Source of the DNA: Deltaproteobacteria bacterium
GTDB lineage: Bacteria; SAR324; NAC60-12
Direction: 5' to 3'
Length of the DNA stretch: 64,000 nucleotides
NCBI GenBank assembly: GCA_002685535.1
Contig: NYXK01000080.1
Span: 1-64,000 of the forward strand
Shown: in pieces, positions 35,551-47,019 of the stretch
How positions within the stretch are numbered: the stretch's first letter is position 1
Layout: each line of letters begins with the position of its first letter
The notes under the pieces: model-generated
Database searches by the model: none
Told to the model about the DNA's origin: nothing
The model's input: only the letters and a program-made list of their open reading frames with translations
Program-made: the position numbers and the translations under genes

Positions 35551-36882
35551 TAGCTCCGGAAAGAACCACCAAAAACATTCTGGATCGGAGCATAGCCTTG
35601 GCCTTGAATGGCATACTCGTCCGGCAGCGCATCAGTGCCACCTAGCGGGACATTCCATGTGTACGTGTACCCAGATTGGGACTGCGGTGCTGTGCCATGT
35701 GGAGCCCAGGTCCAGTCTGCATTGCCCACACCCTCAACATATGCGCCAGTATACTCGTAGAAGCCAGAGTAGAAATCGTTCCCCTCAACCAAGTAGTTGA
35801 CGAGCTTGTATTGTGCGTGAGGTAGGGCGTCTTCCAGTAATTTCGGGATACTCATGCCTGCATCGATAGGCCAGCCTGCATCAGCACCAACTGCCTTGTG
35901 CGGCCCGCCAATGAACAGACGTACGAATGCGTACGGTACTAGAACGTCGGCGGTATAGATGACCATATCACCGTCTGTTCTGTAACTGACACTTGTGATC
36001 GAGCTTCCGGCTGGCAGGCTCCTCATATTTGCGTTAAGCAACTTGGATGCCCCTCCGCCGCCCGAAGACAAGATGGTCTTGACCTCGAAAGAAATGCCAG
36101 ACGTTCCTGGTTTGAGCATGCCTACAGTACCTCTTGTTAGAGAGGCGGGCATTTCTAGTACCAAGTTGCCATCCTGGTACACAGCGTAGCCGAGAGCGTT
36201 TGCTACTGGTGACCTGTACGCAATGGGGAATTAGTATAACCATATTTCAAGATGACTTGGGAAAAGTTAAGACATGTCTCGAGGACATCTTGGGACATTG
36301 ACAAAAGAAGGTTTTGAGCTCCCCAATACGTACCAAGTGATAGTGGCGGAAGTGTAGTCTGAGGCGATGATTGCCGCATCACTAGGTACGCCAGCGACGT
36401 ATGAGCCACCGAGTGCGGTTGCTGCGTCTTTGCGAACAGTACCTCCTGAGACAACGCTCATTGCTGATTGCATATACGCCTCGCTAGGAACATTGTCGTA
36501 AGGATTTGGATTATCGTCGTCAGTCATTTCCAGATATCCGACGCCGCGCTTAGCAGCAAGTGCAGCAACCTCTGCGACTTTGCCTTCAGGAACTCTGTAG
36601 ACGATGTGCCATATTTTCCGGTCATCTTTTGGCGTCCAATCGTTGGGAGTAAAGGCCGACGATGTGTATGTCTCGTAGCTGCTCTCGAACGTCAACAGCG
36701 TGTCCATGGTATCTTCGAAGCACTGGGCCATAGGAGACCCGGGGTTTAACACTGTGTAGGCGCCAGGATGCTTGCGCTTCGTGTAAGCATTAATGTGAGC
36801 GTATAGGTTGGAGTAGATGTTGTTGGGGCTACATTCTGGCCAGCCCTTGTCGAAGAAGATGCCACCAATGCCGCCAGGATAC

Positions 36883-37119
36883 CTTCATGAAAGTTAGTGC
36901 TAATAAATAGAATCAGTCGGAGAAATCGGAACTTAAAGTACAGCAGGCAAGGAAGTATACATATAGCTCGAATCATTTATCGACATCTTGTTCGATTTGT
37001 GAAGCCCAGTCTGCAAGATCACCCGACCCCAGTCTAGTTTTGAATTGTTGCAAGCTTACTCCAAGATAACCAGTTCGAACATAACCAATAACTGTTTTGC
37101 CTGAATCTGCAGCTTTCTA
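36883..37119 (-). other. Cluster of three inactivating changes in the spherulin-4 region
   Basis: TAG at 37,119-37,117 replaces an expected Gln (CAG) in NSVI-KAADSGK. TGA at 36,975-36,973 replaces the expected Trp in DVDK-FEL. The intron that must start at 36,964 to keep phase begins ATATGT instead of GTATGT. Restoring G gives CTG TAT CCT across the junction with the AG acceptor at 36,883. All three are C-to-T or G-to-A on the coding strand. Confidence 0.7.
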
Positions 37120-39188
37120 TATTACCGAATTCCAGGACGCATCAACCACATAGTTTGGACCATTCAAGACATTGGCAACCAGTATGCTGAGCTTCTTCGA
37201 GTCGTACGAAATAAGTCGTTCCCAAGCAGTCGGATCACCTAGTGGGTTGGTATAAGAAGCGATAGCGATCTGTTGCCCCCCTTCGCCACCTCCTGGTGGA
37301 CTGTAAGGACATGATTCTAGGCTCAAGTCCAGATCTAAATTGTTTGTGATTGCCGGGAAGCCGTTGTTTACCAAATTCGTCATCTCCATTTCTTGAAGAA
37401 TTGCTTCGGCAATTAACCCGTGCAGGATTGGTTGAGGATGAAAGACTTGTCCGAAGCTAATGGGGGAAGGTATTAGTGAAATGAGACACCTCAAAAGAAC
37501 TAGTCTCTTACCCATCCGGGAGAAAATTTGGATAATAGTCGTCCAGCACTGTCCCAACACTCTTCAGATTTTCCCCTGCAGCCATAATTTTGGTTGCGGG
37601 ATTGGCTTGATCGATGGCGTCTTGAGCGACAAATGTCGAGGCTGGATCGAGCATAAGTGTCAGTTGCGTCATGAGCTCCATAGCACCTTTGAACGTCCCA
37701 GGAAGGACGCCAGCGGTCACATCTCGTTTCCAAGGACTGGAGCCTTGAACCGGACTATCCATCTTGAAGAATAGATTTTCGTTACTGTGAACAGTCAGTG
37801 TCAGAAGAAGAAATATATACTGTGTAAGGGGTTCGCACAATGTCGGGCTATTCTTAGGCGTCTCATCGACACCAGCTTCACAGAAGTGGCCCTTTGCATC
37901 AGTCAAATACGCATCGTAGTCTACGAAAACAACATTTGAGCCCGCCCTATCAACAGCAGCGGACTAGGATATAAGTCAGCTAGAGAACTATGAGACCAAA
38001 CATGAGGGAGTTGGCCCATTTGGGGAAACTAACCAGCTGTTCGTTGATCGAATCAACCATCGCGTTCATCTTTCTCCGATGGTCGACTGTCAGATATTGA
38101 TAAGGCTGCCAGACGTTTACGGCTTTCTGGATCACAGTCAATTGCTTGTTTAAGATATATAGTGGTCAAGTAATATTCTGCCTACATGTATCCATGTGCC
38201 CCAGGTGACACTGTCACAAGCCGATGTCAAATCTGCTGCCCAAAATTTTGCATAACTGTGAGTAAGTCAGCACTCTGCGGCGTAGACACTACGATCAGTT
38301 GTATCTCTCCTCACCCTGTATAATAGATCGTGCCGCTGTTCCCAATTAGCTTCTGTCGTCCAAAGGAGTTTGTAGATAGACTGACCCAGGGCCTAGCTTC
38401 GCTTTTGCCGCACTGATAACCGAGTCCACCGCGGAACTGAATACACTTCCTTCAATAATTGCTTGTGAGCGATCCAATTGATTTTCGCAACCTCGACCGT
38501 ACACAGCAAAGTCTGTCCCTTCCAGAAAGTGATAGGCCGCGTCGACCGCTATTATGGCATTTGCCTGAATGACTTGAAGTTGGCTGAGCACAGCCCATTG
38601 AAAGACGCACTGATTCAAGATATTAGTAAGTTCAGCATCGTTGCCACCTAAAGACAAAGTCAGCTTCCGTTCACAAGACGAACGTAGACACACATGCCTG
38701 CTGACAACAAGATCACTTGTTGATTTGAATCGATAGCAGGAATTTGCCTTCTCAATACATCATCGATCACAGCACCTGAGCATGACTTGAATTGGAATTT
38801 CCGGTTCATGTTGTCTCCTAATCGCTCATCTTCATTTACGATCAGGGGATATGCGTGATTGTAGCGACTGCAGGCGTAGTCTTCAGAAAGATTAGCTGTA
38901 GACTCGGCTGCCAAGCGTACTCTTGAAAGTAAACTTACCACTGTCGGGATTCAGAAACTCGTCTGCAGAACCAAGCTTGTCACCAGCACCAATACCAGCT
39001 GAGTAAGAATCTCCTATGGCGGCCATGCTGCTAATCGATAGCACTGCCTTATTGAAAGAACTGCTCTGCCTCGTTACTAGAGTGGCGTTGCCTCTATCAC
39101 CAGAAGCTACAATGAAGCCACCGTCATGAGAGATTGCCGCAGAGCAGCTTCCGATGGCAATTACTGCCAGGTGAAGCCATCGTCTCAT

Positions 39189-40630
39189 AGCTGCTACGGA
39201 ATTTCGCGAGTATTGTAATGAGTTGTGAGAAGACAGAAGCACAAGATTGGCAATGAGAACCGAAAGACTTGAGGAGGGGAAACCCTTTTGGCTTCAGATT
39301 TTGACGTTACCAATACTCGCCGGCAACTTCTTGAATTGATACAATACAAAACGCATGCTACCAGGTGGATAGACAATGCATACTTAGGAACTCTGCAGGT
39401 AGTCTGAAAGCTCTTTTCACTGCCACCTTCCACATTGGAAGTTCTTCCCGTCCATCTTATCAGCAACCTTGAGGGACAAATGGAGATGGCAGAAAGCATT
39501 CGCTCTTCTTCATGGCCATGGAGGCGGCAAGAGCGGGAGCGAGCGGATCCTTTCTTCGGATTCCTGCCTCAGAGAGGGTGTTTTTGGGGAGAGGAGTTCA
39601 TGGTCAGGGCCTAGTCTCCTCCTAGTTTCGTCTTTGCCGGTTCAGATCCGTGAAGAGGGAAGGTATAGAGGGAGCGCAATGGCGTGATATCGTGAAGAGT
39701 TCTATTCTTCGGACGTGTTTGTGAGGCACGTAGCCTTGGCAGTTCATACGGAGTACTCGAAGCATTGAGAAGGCGAGGACAAGACGCTTGGCCACTTGGC
39801 GCACTCTATTCTGGAAAAGACCATGGGTATGTTCTGCTGGCTTTCTGCACGAAAGCACGTGGTGGAATTGAATGATAAGAAAACAAGGCGAGTAGAGGAT
39901 GCTTGTGCACTTGGCGCAGGTTACCAAGGGTAACAAAAGCACATTGTGGATGATGTTTTTATATGTATAGGTGCGGCGAGTCGAAGCTAGGACGTTCATC
40001 GGAAGCACCCTGGACCGTTGCAAGGAAAAATTAAGCACCGGCTGGCGGCGCCAGGCAGGAAAGGAGGAACTTGGAAAGGGTGGCCCTTGAAAAGCCGCAT
40101 ATGCAGGTGTATATGTCTCTTCGCATGCAGGTGTATCGAACATCGAGCCAGTTTGAGTGAAGTGAGCCGCAGAAAGCGCCGGAAATGGCAAGCAAGAAAC
40201 TTCTTTTCTTGCAGCTTCGCTTCGATCTGGTAATAGCTACAGTAGACGCCGTGTGCTGCGGGGGCCGAGCATAGGTCCCGAGGGCACGTGCACGGCTCTA
40301 ATTGGCTAGTCGGGCCGAGCTACTCCGGGTTGTGCCTGGATGCCTGGGGAAACACCCGCCATAATAATCGATTCCGTGACTACAGGGCATGTCACCTGTG
40401 GCTTTGGGGGCTCCAGCCCCTGGGTGGATGCTGACTACCTAAGTCAGGTATGCAGTGTTCATAGTGAGGTACGGAGTACACTGTGAGTATCACTTGTCTT
40501 CGCATTGTCCCGATACTTTTGACCACGAGAGCGACCTCGTACGGCAGAATCTTTTCTACTTTTCTCTGTCTTTATTGGCACGACGACAGTCAACTCTATT
40601 ACAAGCAGACTTAGCAGATGCGAAGGAACC
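39189..40630. other. Divergent intergenic region between fusion gene and F-box gene
   Basis: This 1.4-kb segment separates two divergently read genes and should hold both promoters. A 189-codon minus-strand frame (40,191-39,622) has no recognisable motif, unusual composition and no supporting splice or family evidence, so I do not call it a gene. CACGTG boxes occur near 40,286. Confidence 0.4.
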
Positions 40631-42109
40631 GTGCGTCGAATGTCAGCCGCCGTTTTCGAGATTTCAATGAATCCAGCCGATCCTTACCTGTCGAGAGTCC
40701 CCGTCGAGGTGCTTTTGCTCATTCTCAAGCTTGTCTCCGACTTGCCGTCTCTTCACAATCTCGACAAAGCCTCGCCTTCTGTTTCTTCACTATTTGACGA
40801 GTATGGCGCCGAGATCACAGAAAGCATTATATCTCAGAATTTACCAGCGCAGATCCAAAATCTGATCCGCACTGTTGTCCGCATCCGCTCCAACGTCATT
40901 CCTTCGCGATCGTTGGAGGACTTCACAGCTGCGTATCTGCGACGTGATGGGTATTGTCAGAACTTCGTCAATGGGCCTGATTATACCAGATGTATCAGGA
41001 GAATCCATCCTAGCTTAAGTGACAGTCTAGAGGCATGTGAAGCTTGCAGGGACGCCTTTCCGCCACTGGCAATCTCGAAGGAGACTTCATCTGTCATCCT
41101 GCGCGGCATTGTGGCAACAGCATGTCGATTTCAGAATTTGACAGATGAGTTGCTTCTATCCTCTTTGAATCGCTGCATGGCCTCAAAACCGTCGCAACTC
41201 CTCGATCAGAAATTCACATATGTTGGAAGGGCAGGCTTTACGTGGTCCCCACAGCGGAGGCCACTGGGGAAGTCATTTACACCCGTGAATCACTCCGGTT
41301 CCTCGTTCTCATGGCTCGAACAGCAACGAACCAATAGACAGCTCTGGCGCATACAGCTCTTTCTAGATCTGAAGAAGCTCAGAAAAGGACAGCTTCTCTA
41401 TTGGCCTGTGGAGGATCTTGCTCGCCTCGATCGTCTAGACGTTTCCTCGTTTTGGAGTCTTGAAAACTTCAACCCCCGGGTGATGCAGCAACTGGGGACT
41501 GTAGCTGTATGTAGAAGTTCTCCTAAAGTTTCAATTCTCTCCAGTAACATACAAGGCCAGGTCTCGAGAGCACCAAATGCTAATGTCTCGTTTGTCACCT
41601 AGGACTTTCTCGCATCAAGGCCAAGTCAGTATGGCATTATTCCCTCAGAGCCGACTACATCCTCAGATTCTCTTGCTCAAGCGCCAGTACTATCGGCATC
41701 ATCTTTCTCGCACAGTTCATGGTTAATCCCATCAGTTCTTTGCCCATACGCCCTCGATGAAGACAACGAGGCCGAGAAAACCATGTCTTCGGAGATAGGG
41801 ATGGCTCACCGGCCAAATACGCCATTAAGGTACATGAGTTGGAGTCAATGGCGGAAGTTCGGTTTCTATATCTGGGATGACGAGAGGATGCGTGACCTTG
41901 GCTTTCTGTTCATCGAAACGCCGACTGGAGACCCTATACTGTCATATGTTCAATCTTTCAGTGATTCCGATATGTACTTTAGATGGGAGAGTGTTTTGGA
42001 CCAGAACGTTATTGACGCCAATGAAGAGCGCAGACTGGGGGAATTCGGGCCAACAGTTAGGGAGTATGGCTCAACTAAGCGCGCGGCATATTGGGCAGAA
42101 TCGAGTTGA
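40631..42109 (+). CDS. F-box-like protein, one intron
   Basis: Two in-frame halves are joined by removing a 96-bp phase-0 intron (41,507-41,602; donor GTATGT, branch-like GCTAATG, acceptor CTAG), giving 460 residues from the first ATG. An alternative start 13 codons downstream gives MNPADPYLSRVPVEVLLLIL. The N-terminus PYLSRVPVEVLLLILKLVSD, followed by LHNLDKASPSVSSLF, fits an F-box, which docks on Skp1 in SCF ubiquitin ligases. No WD40 or LRR repeats are seen in the rest. The last third, including YMSWSQWRKFGFYIWDDERM, resembles C-terminal parts of large fungal F-box-like families of unknown target. It is intact, with no stops in the spliced frame. Confidence 0.75.
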
Positions 42110-43659
42110 TAGATACTTCCTGTCGTAGATAAAGAATTGTAGACAGTGCTTTACACTTTGCAGAATTCGTTATAAGATCTTGACTTCACAACCTGCGTGT
42201 CACCTCACAAGCGGCGATTGTCGAATGTTTGTGTAGAACTCAAAATTACAAAATTCTCCGACGAACCAAACACCGACCTTTCTTTTTCAGTGAACAACCC
42301 CCATTTCCGATTACTAGGCAAGGAGGATGAAGTTTCTGACCTGGTGCTAAGTTGGCTCCATTTCGGCTATTTCGTGGAAGCAAGAGTCGAGTCGAAGACA
42401 GACTGAGTGCGGCCCGCACCTCCCGCACCTGCAGGATTTGAGGGGTCCTAGCTTTGAGGAGCTTGCTGGGCCACGACTCTGCATGTACAGGGTCGCACCT
42501 TTATACCTTGCAGATTTTGTGCATATTTTAAAATGTGACAATTGGAGGTTCTTGGCGCAGACGCGTGAAGAGTGGGCCGCGCTGGGGTCGAAGTACCTTC
42601 CTATTAAGAGCTGTAGCCGAGGACGGAAAATATCTGGGCTCGCTTAAGTAAACAAACATCGGCTAGGTATTCGCTTTCTCCGTGGGATTGAACCTACACA
42701 CTGCGGCTTGCAAGGAATAAATTGGTAAGCTGCGTGCCTGCGGCCCTGTATTTGAACCCTGGGTGGTTCAACCCAGCGGAGAAAATGAGCAGCCAACCAA
42801 AACGGAGCCATCAAGTGCAGAAAATATATTGGAAGGTCCGGAGTTTGGGTCTAGAGCTTGTATCAACTGACTTACTTCAATATCAGATGTTCATGTGCCC
42901 CCAAAGTCTGCAATAGGATTGGATTCCCTGCACTGCAGATACAATGGGGGTGACGATGTCCGGATTCGACAGTTCGACCGGCGTCAATTGCAACGAGCCT
43001 TGCTCCATTGCTTGTCGATGGTGCAAGGATCGAAATGAAAACGTCTTGAGCGTTTTCCTAAGCGGAAGAAACTTCTTCTCTGGGTCTCGGCCCTCTCCTG
43101 CTTGGCTATTGTCAGTGTCACGGCCCAGCAATGTCGCGTTTTGGCCGAGAGTGATGTATGACACCAGCCTGTTTCAACGAGGCGCATATCTGATCAGTAG
43201 ATGGTCCATGTTTTCTGGCATAGATGTTGTATTCTACGGCTTCGAAGACGAGCTGCGAGTCAGGAATTATTGATGCATGTTGGGTATCTCATTGGATTCT
43301 CTGCTTCAGAGTGTGGGTAAGGGACCGGGGCTGGTGACTCCTTCCGAAATATTGCCCGTGGGTTGTTGGCATCAATCAAAAGGCACATGAAAGATTCTGT
43401 TTGCTGTCTAATTTCGTCTTTCCATCGTGTTTTGGTAGACTTAAGTAGCTTACGCACTCCAATATCCTGTGTGGAAATCAACACTGTGCTCCTGTCCCGA
43501 CTCACACGCCCAGAGGCTTCCAGTCGATCATCTATCATTGTTCCTCAACAATGCCTGACCATACTTTGGGCAGTCTATCCTCTTCTGGTACATGCTTCCG
43601 TTCAACCTATTATGTATGTGATTCTAATACTGCCTATAGCTAGACACACTTCCTCAAAA
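42110..43659. other. Intergenic, no gene recognised
   Basis: Several frames of 60-110 codons exist on both strands but they overlap, lack family motifs and have no convincing splice pattern. CTGGGTGGTTCAACCCAG near 42,757-42,774 is a perfect short stem-loop. A tRNA B-box-like GGTTCAATCCC occurs on the minus strand near 42,686-42,696, but no cloverleaf could be formed. Confidence 0.4.
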
Positions 43660-44892
43660 ATGTTGTCTCACACACGGACTCGAAGAATGGCTTTGAGTAG
43701 TGTACTGGCTACAGTCTTGGTGTTCATACTCGCCATCCTAGGCTCTCGTCACCAAGTTCTCAGCCCAGATCTCCAGGCAAAGAGCCAGATTCTTCCGGCA
43801 GCCGATTTTCGCCAATCCCTCCCGTCACTAACAACATACCACACTAAAGTTCCAGTCGTTTTCGGGCGAAACGTCAATGTTATTACTCGCCAGGCCACGG
43901 GCGATCCTGTCCCGGAATGGTTGGAACTGCCGGACAGCGAAAAGTTAAGACTTCACGCCCTCGACATTACCAAAGGAGGATCCTATCTGTGCGAACTTCG
44001 AGCCTCTACTGAGGAAGCCGATAAGCTCTTGTCTGAAAGGACCAAAGGTCTAATCACCAACTCGCAGAGCTTATGGACAGAGTACAGCGATCTTGAAAAG
44101 TGGGGATGGAGAGTGCCGACGGCATTTGCACCTCTGGGCGACGGTTTACTTGACGACGTTTATGAAGAGCTCGGCCTGGATGACAGTAACAACAAGCCGC
44201 TATCTATTAGGCAGCTTCGAGACATTAACATTGGTGGCAAAAACTACCTTGTAAGTATGATTTCTTTGGTGTCTCATAGCTCAAGTGATTCAGTATCCTC
44301 ACCTTTTTGTTAGAACATTGCTAACGTATTTGATGCCAAGAGAAGCAAGGGGTTTTATCAGTTTATATACAACGTAGTCGATGGTTTCATCATCGCGGAC
44401 AATAGTAAAAGTCCACCAGTGGCAATGAAGGAGGATGTTGATGCGACGCAGCGAGGAGAAGCAGTTCTTCTCAGAACGTGGGCCGATTTGACCTTTCTAA
44501 TGTGGAAAAATCTCGCGGGAGGGAATGTTCAGAACTTAAAGCACATCTTCAGGGCACCGATCAGTAACGACCGGACTTTTTACTATGCAATGAAGGCAGT
44601 CACGGACGTTGGGATGAAGATAGGGGGGTGGGCCGATCGGGTGACTTTTACCGAGACTGGTGTGGAAGGTGTGGCGACTGCTGAGGACAAAGACAAAGGT
44701 AATGGGTTAAGAGCAATACTCACTACGCCAAATGGTAGCGGTATCTATTGGCTCCTGCTGAATCATAAAGCTCAATTCGGGATCAAGACTGTCACGAAAG
44801 TGTCTGTATGGGCGGACAGTCCCGACAAGGCTGGGGATGCGAACCCGAAGAATATGGATCTCTGCTTATACTTCCAATTCGACGATGTGTAG
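43660..44892 (+). CDS. Secreted or type II membrane protein of unknown function
   Basis: Exons 43,660-44,250 and 44,314-44,892 are joined by a 63-bp phase-0 intron (GTAAGT...GTTAG), giving 389 residues. The chosen ATG has a good context (AAAATG). A basic start (MLSHTRTRRM) and hydrophobic helix at about residues 11-28 (LSSVLATVLVFILAILGS) indicate a signal anchor or signal peptide. The remainder is soluble: PVPEWLELPDSEKLRLHALD, then KWGWRVPTAFAPLGDG, and a C-terminal part with GNGLRAILTTPNGSGIYWLL and FGIKTVTKVSVW. I recognise no domain. It could be an extracellular or luminal protein. The reading frame is intact and its composition is like that of neighbouring genes. Confidence 0.7.
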
Positions 44893-45612
44893 ATAACCTT
44901 GAGAAGTAAGAAGAGATGAAGTGCGGACCTGTCTGTTGTCCAATGAATATGATATGCATCATCTCTTACAGGTCTATACTGTGACATACCAAGTCCCGAT
45001 TCAAAGATCTCCAAAACTCTCTTCGATCCATTTCTTCCTCCGACTCTCCGAGGCTTTTCAAATTCATGTTCGGTGAAGCAAATTCTAGCTATGGGCATTG
45101 AAAGAAGGAACAACAATAAATTAAGGTAAAGTCGATGGCATGGGTTTCGGAATTCTTGGATCCAATGTCCTGTAATCCTTTGAGGACTTTGAACATTCTG
45201 ACTGCTTAGTGTAGAGCATATCGGACCAGGTAACGCGTTTCACTGAAACATTTTTGGAACAAGTCATATTCTGCTTTTGACGTATCAATCCATAACACCC
45301 GTCGATATGCATCCAAACCGCTCATCTTGACAAACGCCTATCCAATGCTTGAGTTTGATGTCTCTCTTCTTTTCCACCTGTCTATCTCCTTCTTCTGATA
45401 CATGATCGAAACGGACTAGTCTATTAATGCTTATGTAAAATATAACCCTCATCTTCAAGAATAGAACCTCCGAGTCATGACCTTCGTAATACTGTAGTCA
45501 CAGTAGAATGACTGCAACGTCTTCGTCTCAGCGGTCCCATAGTGTTGAACTAGACTTCTGGGCCCGCTCGCACCTAGACAGATGGACCTAGACAAACGGC
45601 CGATAAACCGGT
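44893..45612. other. Convergent 3' intergenic region
   Basis: This lies between two convergently read genes and should contain both terminators and 3' UTRs. No credible coding sequence is visible. Confidence 0.5.
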
Positions 45613-46704
45613 CTAGTCTACTCTCTTGCCATGTCCATTCGTAGTCTTGACATTCCCATTCGTAGCCTTAGCTTTCTCCTGATTGGCAACTATCTTGTTG
45701 TGTGGTATCGTCAAGCAGTTGATACCCAGGTAGTCGCAAATACTGTTGATAACCAAGAAAGCCCAGCGGAAGTATACGATGAGAGCGAAGACGAAGTAGG
45801 CACGTAGATACCACAGCTCGATGAAGGGGCTGACTTGAGGTAGGCCGATGCGTGGGAGGTTACCCAAGATTGCTCCACCAACTAGGGGAGTGAGCATGAC
45901 GGTCCAGTAGGGAAATGGTTGCCGAGTGAGATGGGCGAGAATGATCTTTGTTGTCATTTTGCCGAAGACGAAAGACATCGTCAAGCAGAAGAGGACCAAG
46001 TGGTTGTCTGGCATCAGAGTCGAGTATGGCGAGTATAGCCAGGCGCCGATGGAGAACGTGAATACAGCCATTGGGGTCCACTCCAAGAAGACCGGCATAA
46101 CTGGAAGGTTGTCTCTCCGGCGAGCTTTGACGACGTTGATAACACAAAATGGAACGTGGGCTCCGAATAAAGTTGTTACAAGGAGAGGGACCCAGAGATC
46201 CCTGACCGAGTATGTACCGAAGAATTCGTGATATCCAAAAAAGTAGTGGTGTTCAACTAAGTCCGTGATGCGCTGTTGCCAGATTTCAGGGCCATAGTAT
46301 CCAGAAAGAATCATGAGGGTGCAAGCCAAAATCAGACCTTCGGTAGGTCCGTTGAAAACACCCAGATAGAGGGTGTGTGTGTGGTATGTTTCCCATGTCG
46401 AGAAGAACATGGGCAGACATGGAATGAGGGCCGTGAAAATTCCGGCTTTCGATGTCCCGAGTCCCATTGCTGCGGTCTCGCACAAACTCGCCAGTGTGCA
46501 ATTGAGCGAGTCGATACCGTGGTCGAAGAGTTCTCCAAGGCCACTAGATGTGCCTGTCCTTCGCGCTTGTTTGCCATCCACGTTGTCCATTGTCGAGTAC
46601 ATCCAGAGTCCGAAAGCAAAGCTTAATGCTGCGCCGAGAATCACATCTACATACGCCGAGTTTACGAAACCTTTCCGGAGAACATTGAAAACCTTGTCGG
46701 ACAT
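45613..46704 (-). pseudogene. Ethanolamine/choline phosphotransferase (EPT1/CPT1-like), 5'-truncated
   Basis: The minus-strand ORF of 363 codons carries the complete CDP-alcohol phosphotransferase signature D-G-x2-A-R-x8-G-x3-D-x3-D at residues 43-65 (DGKQARR through LFDHGID). Multiple membrane helices follow (ALSFAFGLWM, TEGLILACTLMILSG, LVPLL-type and others), then a polar, Asn/Lys-rich tail ending NGHGKRVD. These ER enzymes transfer phosphoethanolamine or phosphocholine to diacylglycerol. Family members normally have about 90 or more residues before the motif, including KEYKYSGVD-type sequence and the first helix. Here only about 40 precede it, and the first 25 or so are antisense of a nuclease-like fragment. 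The start at 46,704 is therefore probably artificial and the gene truncated near 46,625. Confidence 0.75.
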
Positions 46705-47019
46705 GTTGGCAAGGATCGCAACTCGCCGGAACTACCCTCGGATTACTTTTATCAAAATGACCATCTATATGATCTGGAGAGGGGAACAGCAGAACCTGCG
46801 GTGGAGAACTACTTCAAGGCCAATATATTCCCTGACCCTCCAGGACGGGACGCACTAAAGCGCATCGACAAGAATCCAATGTCTAAGGGCGTCGTCCCGA
46901 GTGTTGGATCGAGGCTTGAAGTGAGCACCCCGGTCCCGGATATGATCTATGGATACAATCGGCTACAGGCGTTTCCTTCGCAACAACTTACATGTATCTT
47001 AATAGTTCGCATCAACTAG
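46627..47019 (+). pseudogene. Fragment resembling fungal PD-(D/E)XK-type (DUF7924-like) protein
   Basis: An open plus-strand frame from just after the TAA at 46,624-46,626 to the TAA ending at 47,019 reads YETFPENIENLVGHVGKDRN, SDYFYQNDHLYDLE, VENYFKANIFPDP, LKRIDKNPMSKGVVPS and VSTPVPDMIYGYNRLQAFP. From memory this is the N-terminal part of a large fungal family with a restriction-endonuclease-like fold. The catalytic part (expected later, around a conserved EFKADG-type strand) is absent; the frame leaves homology at about 46,985 and the Copia element begins 50 bp further on. It has no own start and is a remnant. Confidence 0.45.

Larger units (their letters stand above)
35056..39188 (-). 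pseudogene. Secreted SGNH hydrolase / spherulin-4 / FN3 / KP4 toxin fusion gene with inactivating changes
   Basis: Twelve minus-strand exons join in phase: 39188-38939, 38895-38698, 38647-38386, 38335-38315, 38255-38186, 38126-38034, 37963-37839, 37784-37512, 37456-36965, 36882-36334, 36213-35407 and 35302-35056. They give 1,128 codons. A signal peptide (MRRWLHLAVIAIGSCSAAIS) precedes an SGNH hydrolase domain: GDSYSAG with Ser61, GGND at 150-153, His437 in FHP. Spherulin-4 spans about 492-743 (IAIASYTNP, GYVRTGYLG, GGIFFDKGW, LTFESSYETY). An FN3-like module lies at about 761-815, an unassigned segment follows, and a KP4-like domain covers 1013 to about 1117. The protein would be extracellular. 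Stops at codons 544 (TAG) and 592 (TGA) and an altered donor at 36,964 break it. Domain calls rest on remembered family motifs. Confidence 0.8.

Noticed and set aside
35198-36749. Plus-strand ORFs of 60-93 codons over the KP4/spherulin region
   Set aside because: They overlap minus-strand exons with clear domain motifs and have no motifs of their own.
39622-40191. 189-codon minus-strand ORF upstream of the fusion gene
   Set aside because: No motif, odd composition, position in a shared divergent promoter region and no splice support.
41600-41602. In-frame stop making the F-box gene a pseudogene
   Set aside because: It is the acceptor of a 96-bp phase-0 intron with GTATGT donor and branch-like GCTAATG; splicing restores one frame.
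42640-42760. tRNA on the minus strand suggested by a B-box-like GGTTCAATCCC
   Set aside because: No acceptor or T-stem pairing could be formed and no A box lies at the right distance.
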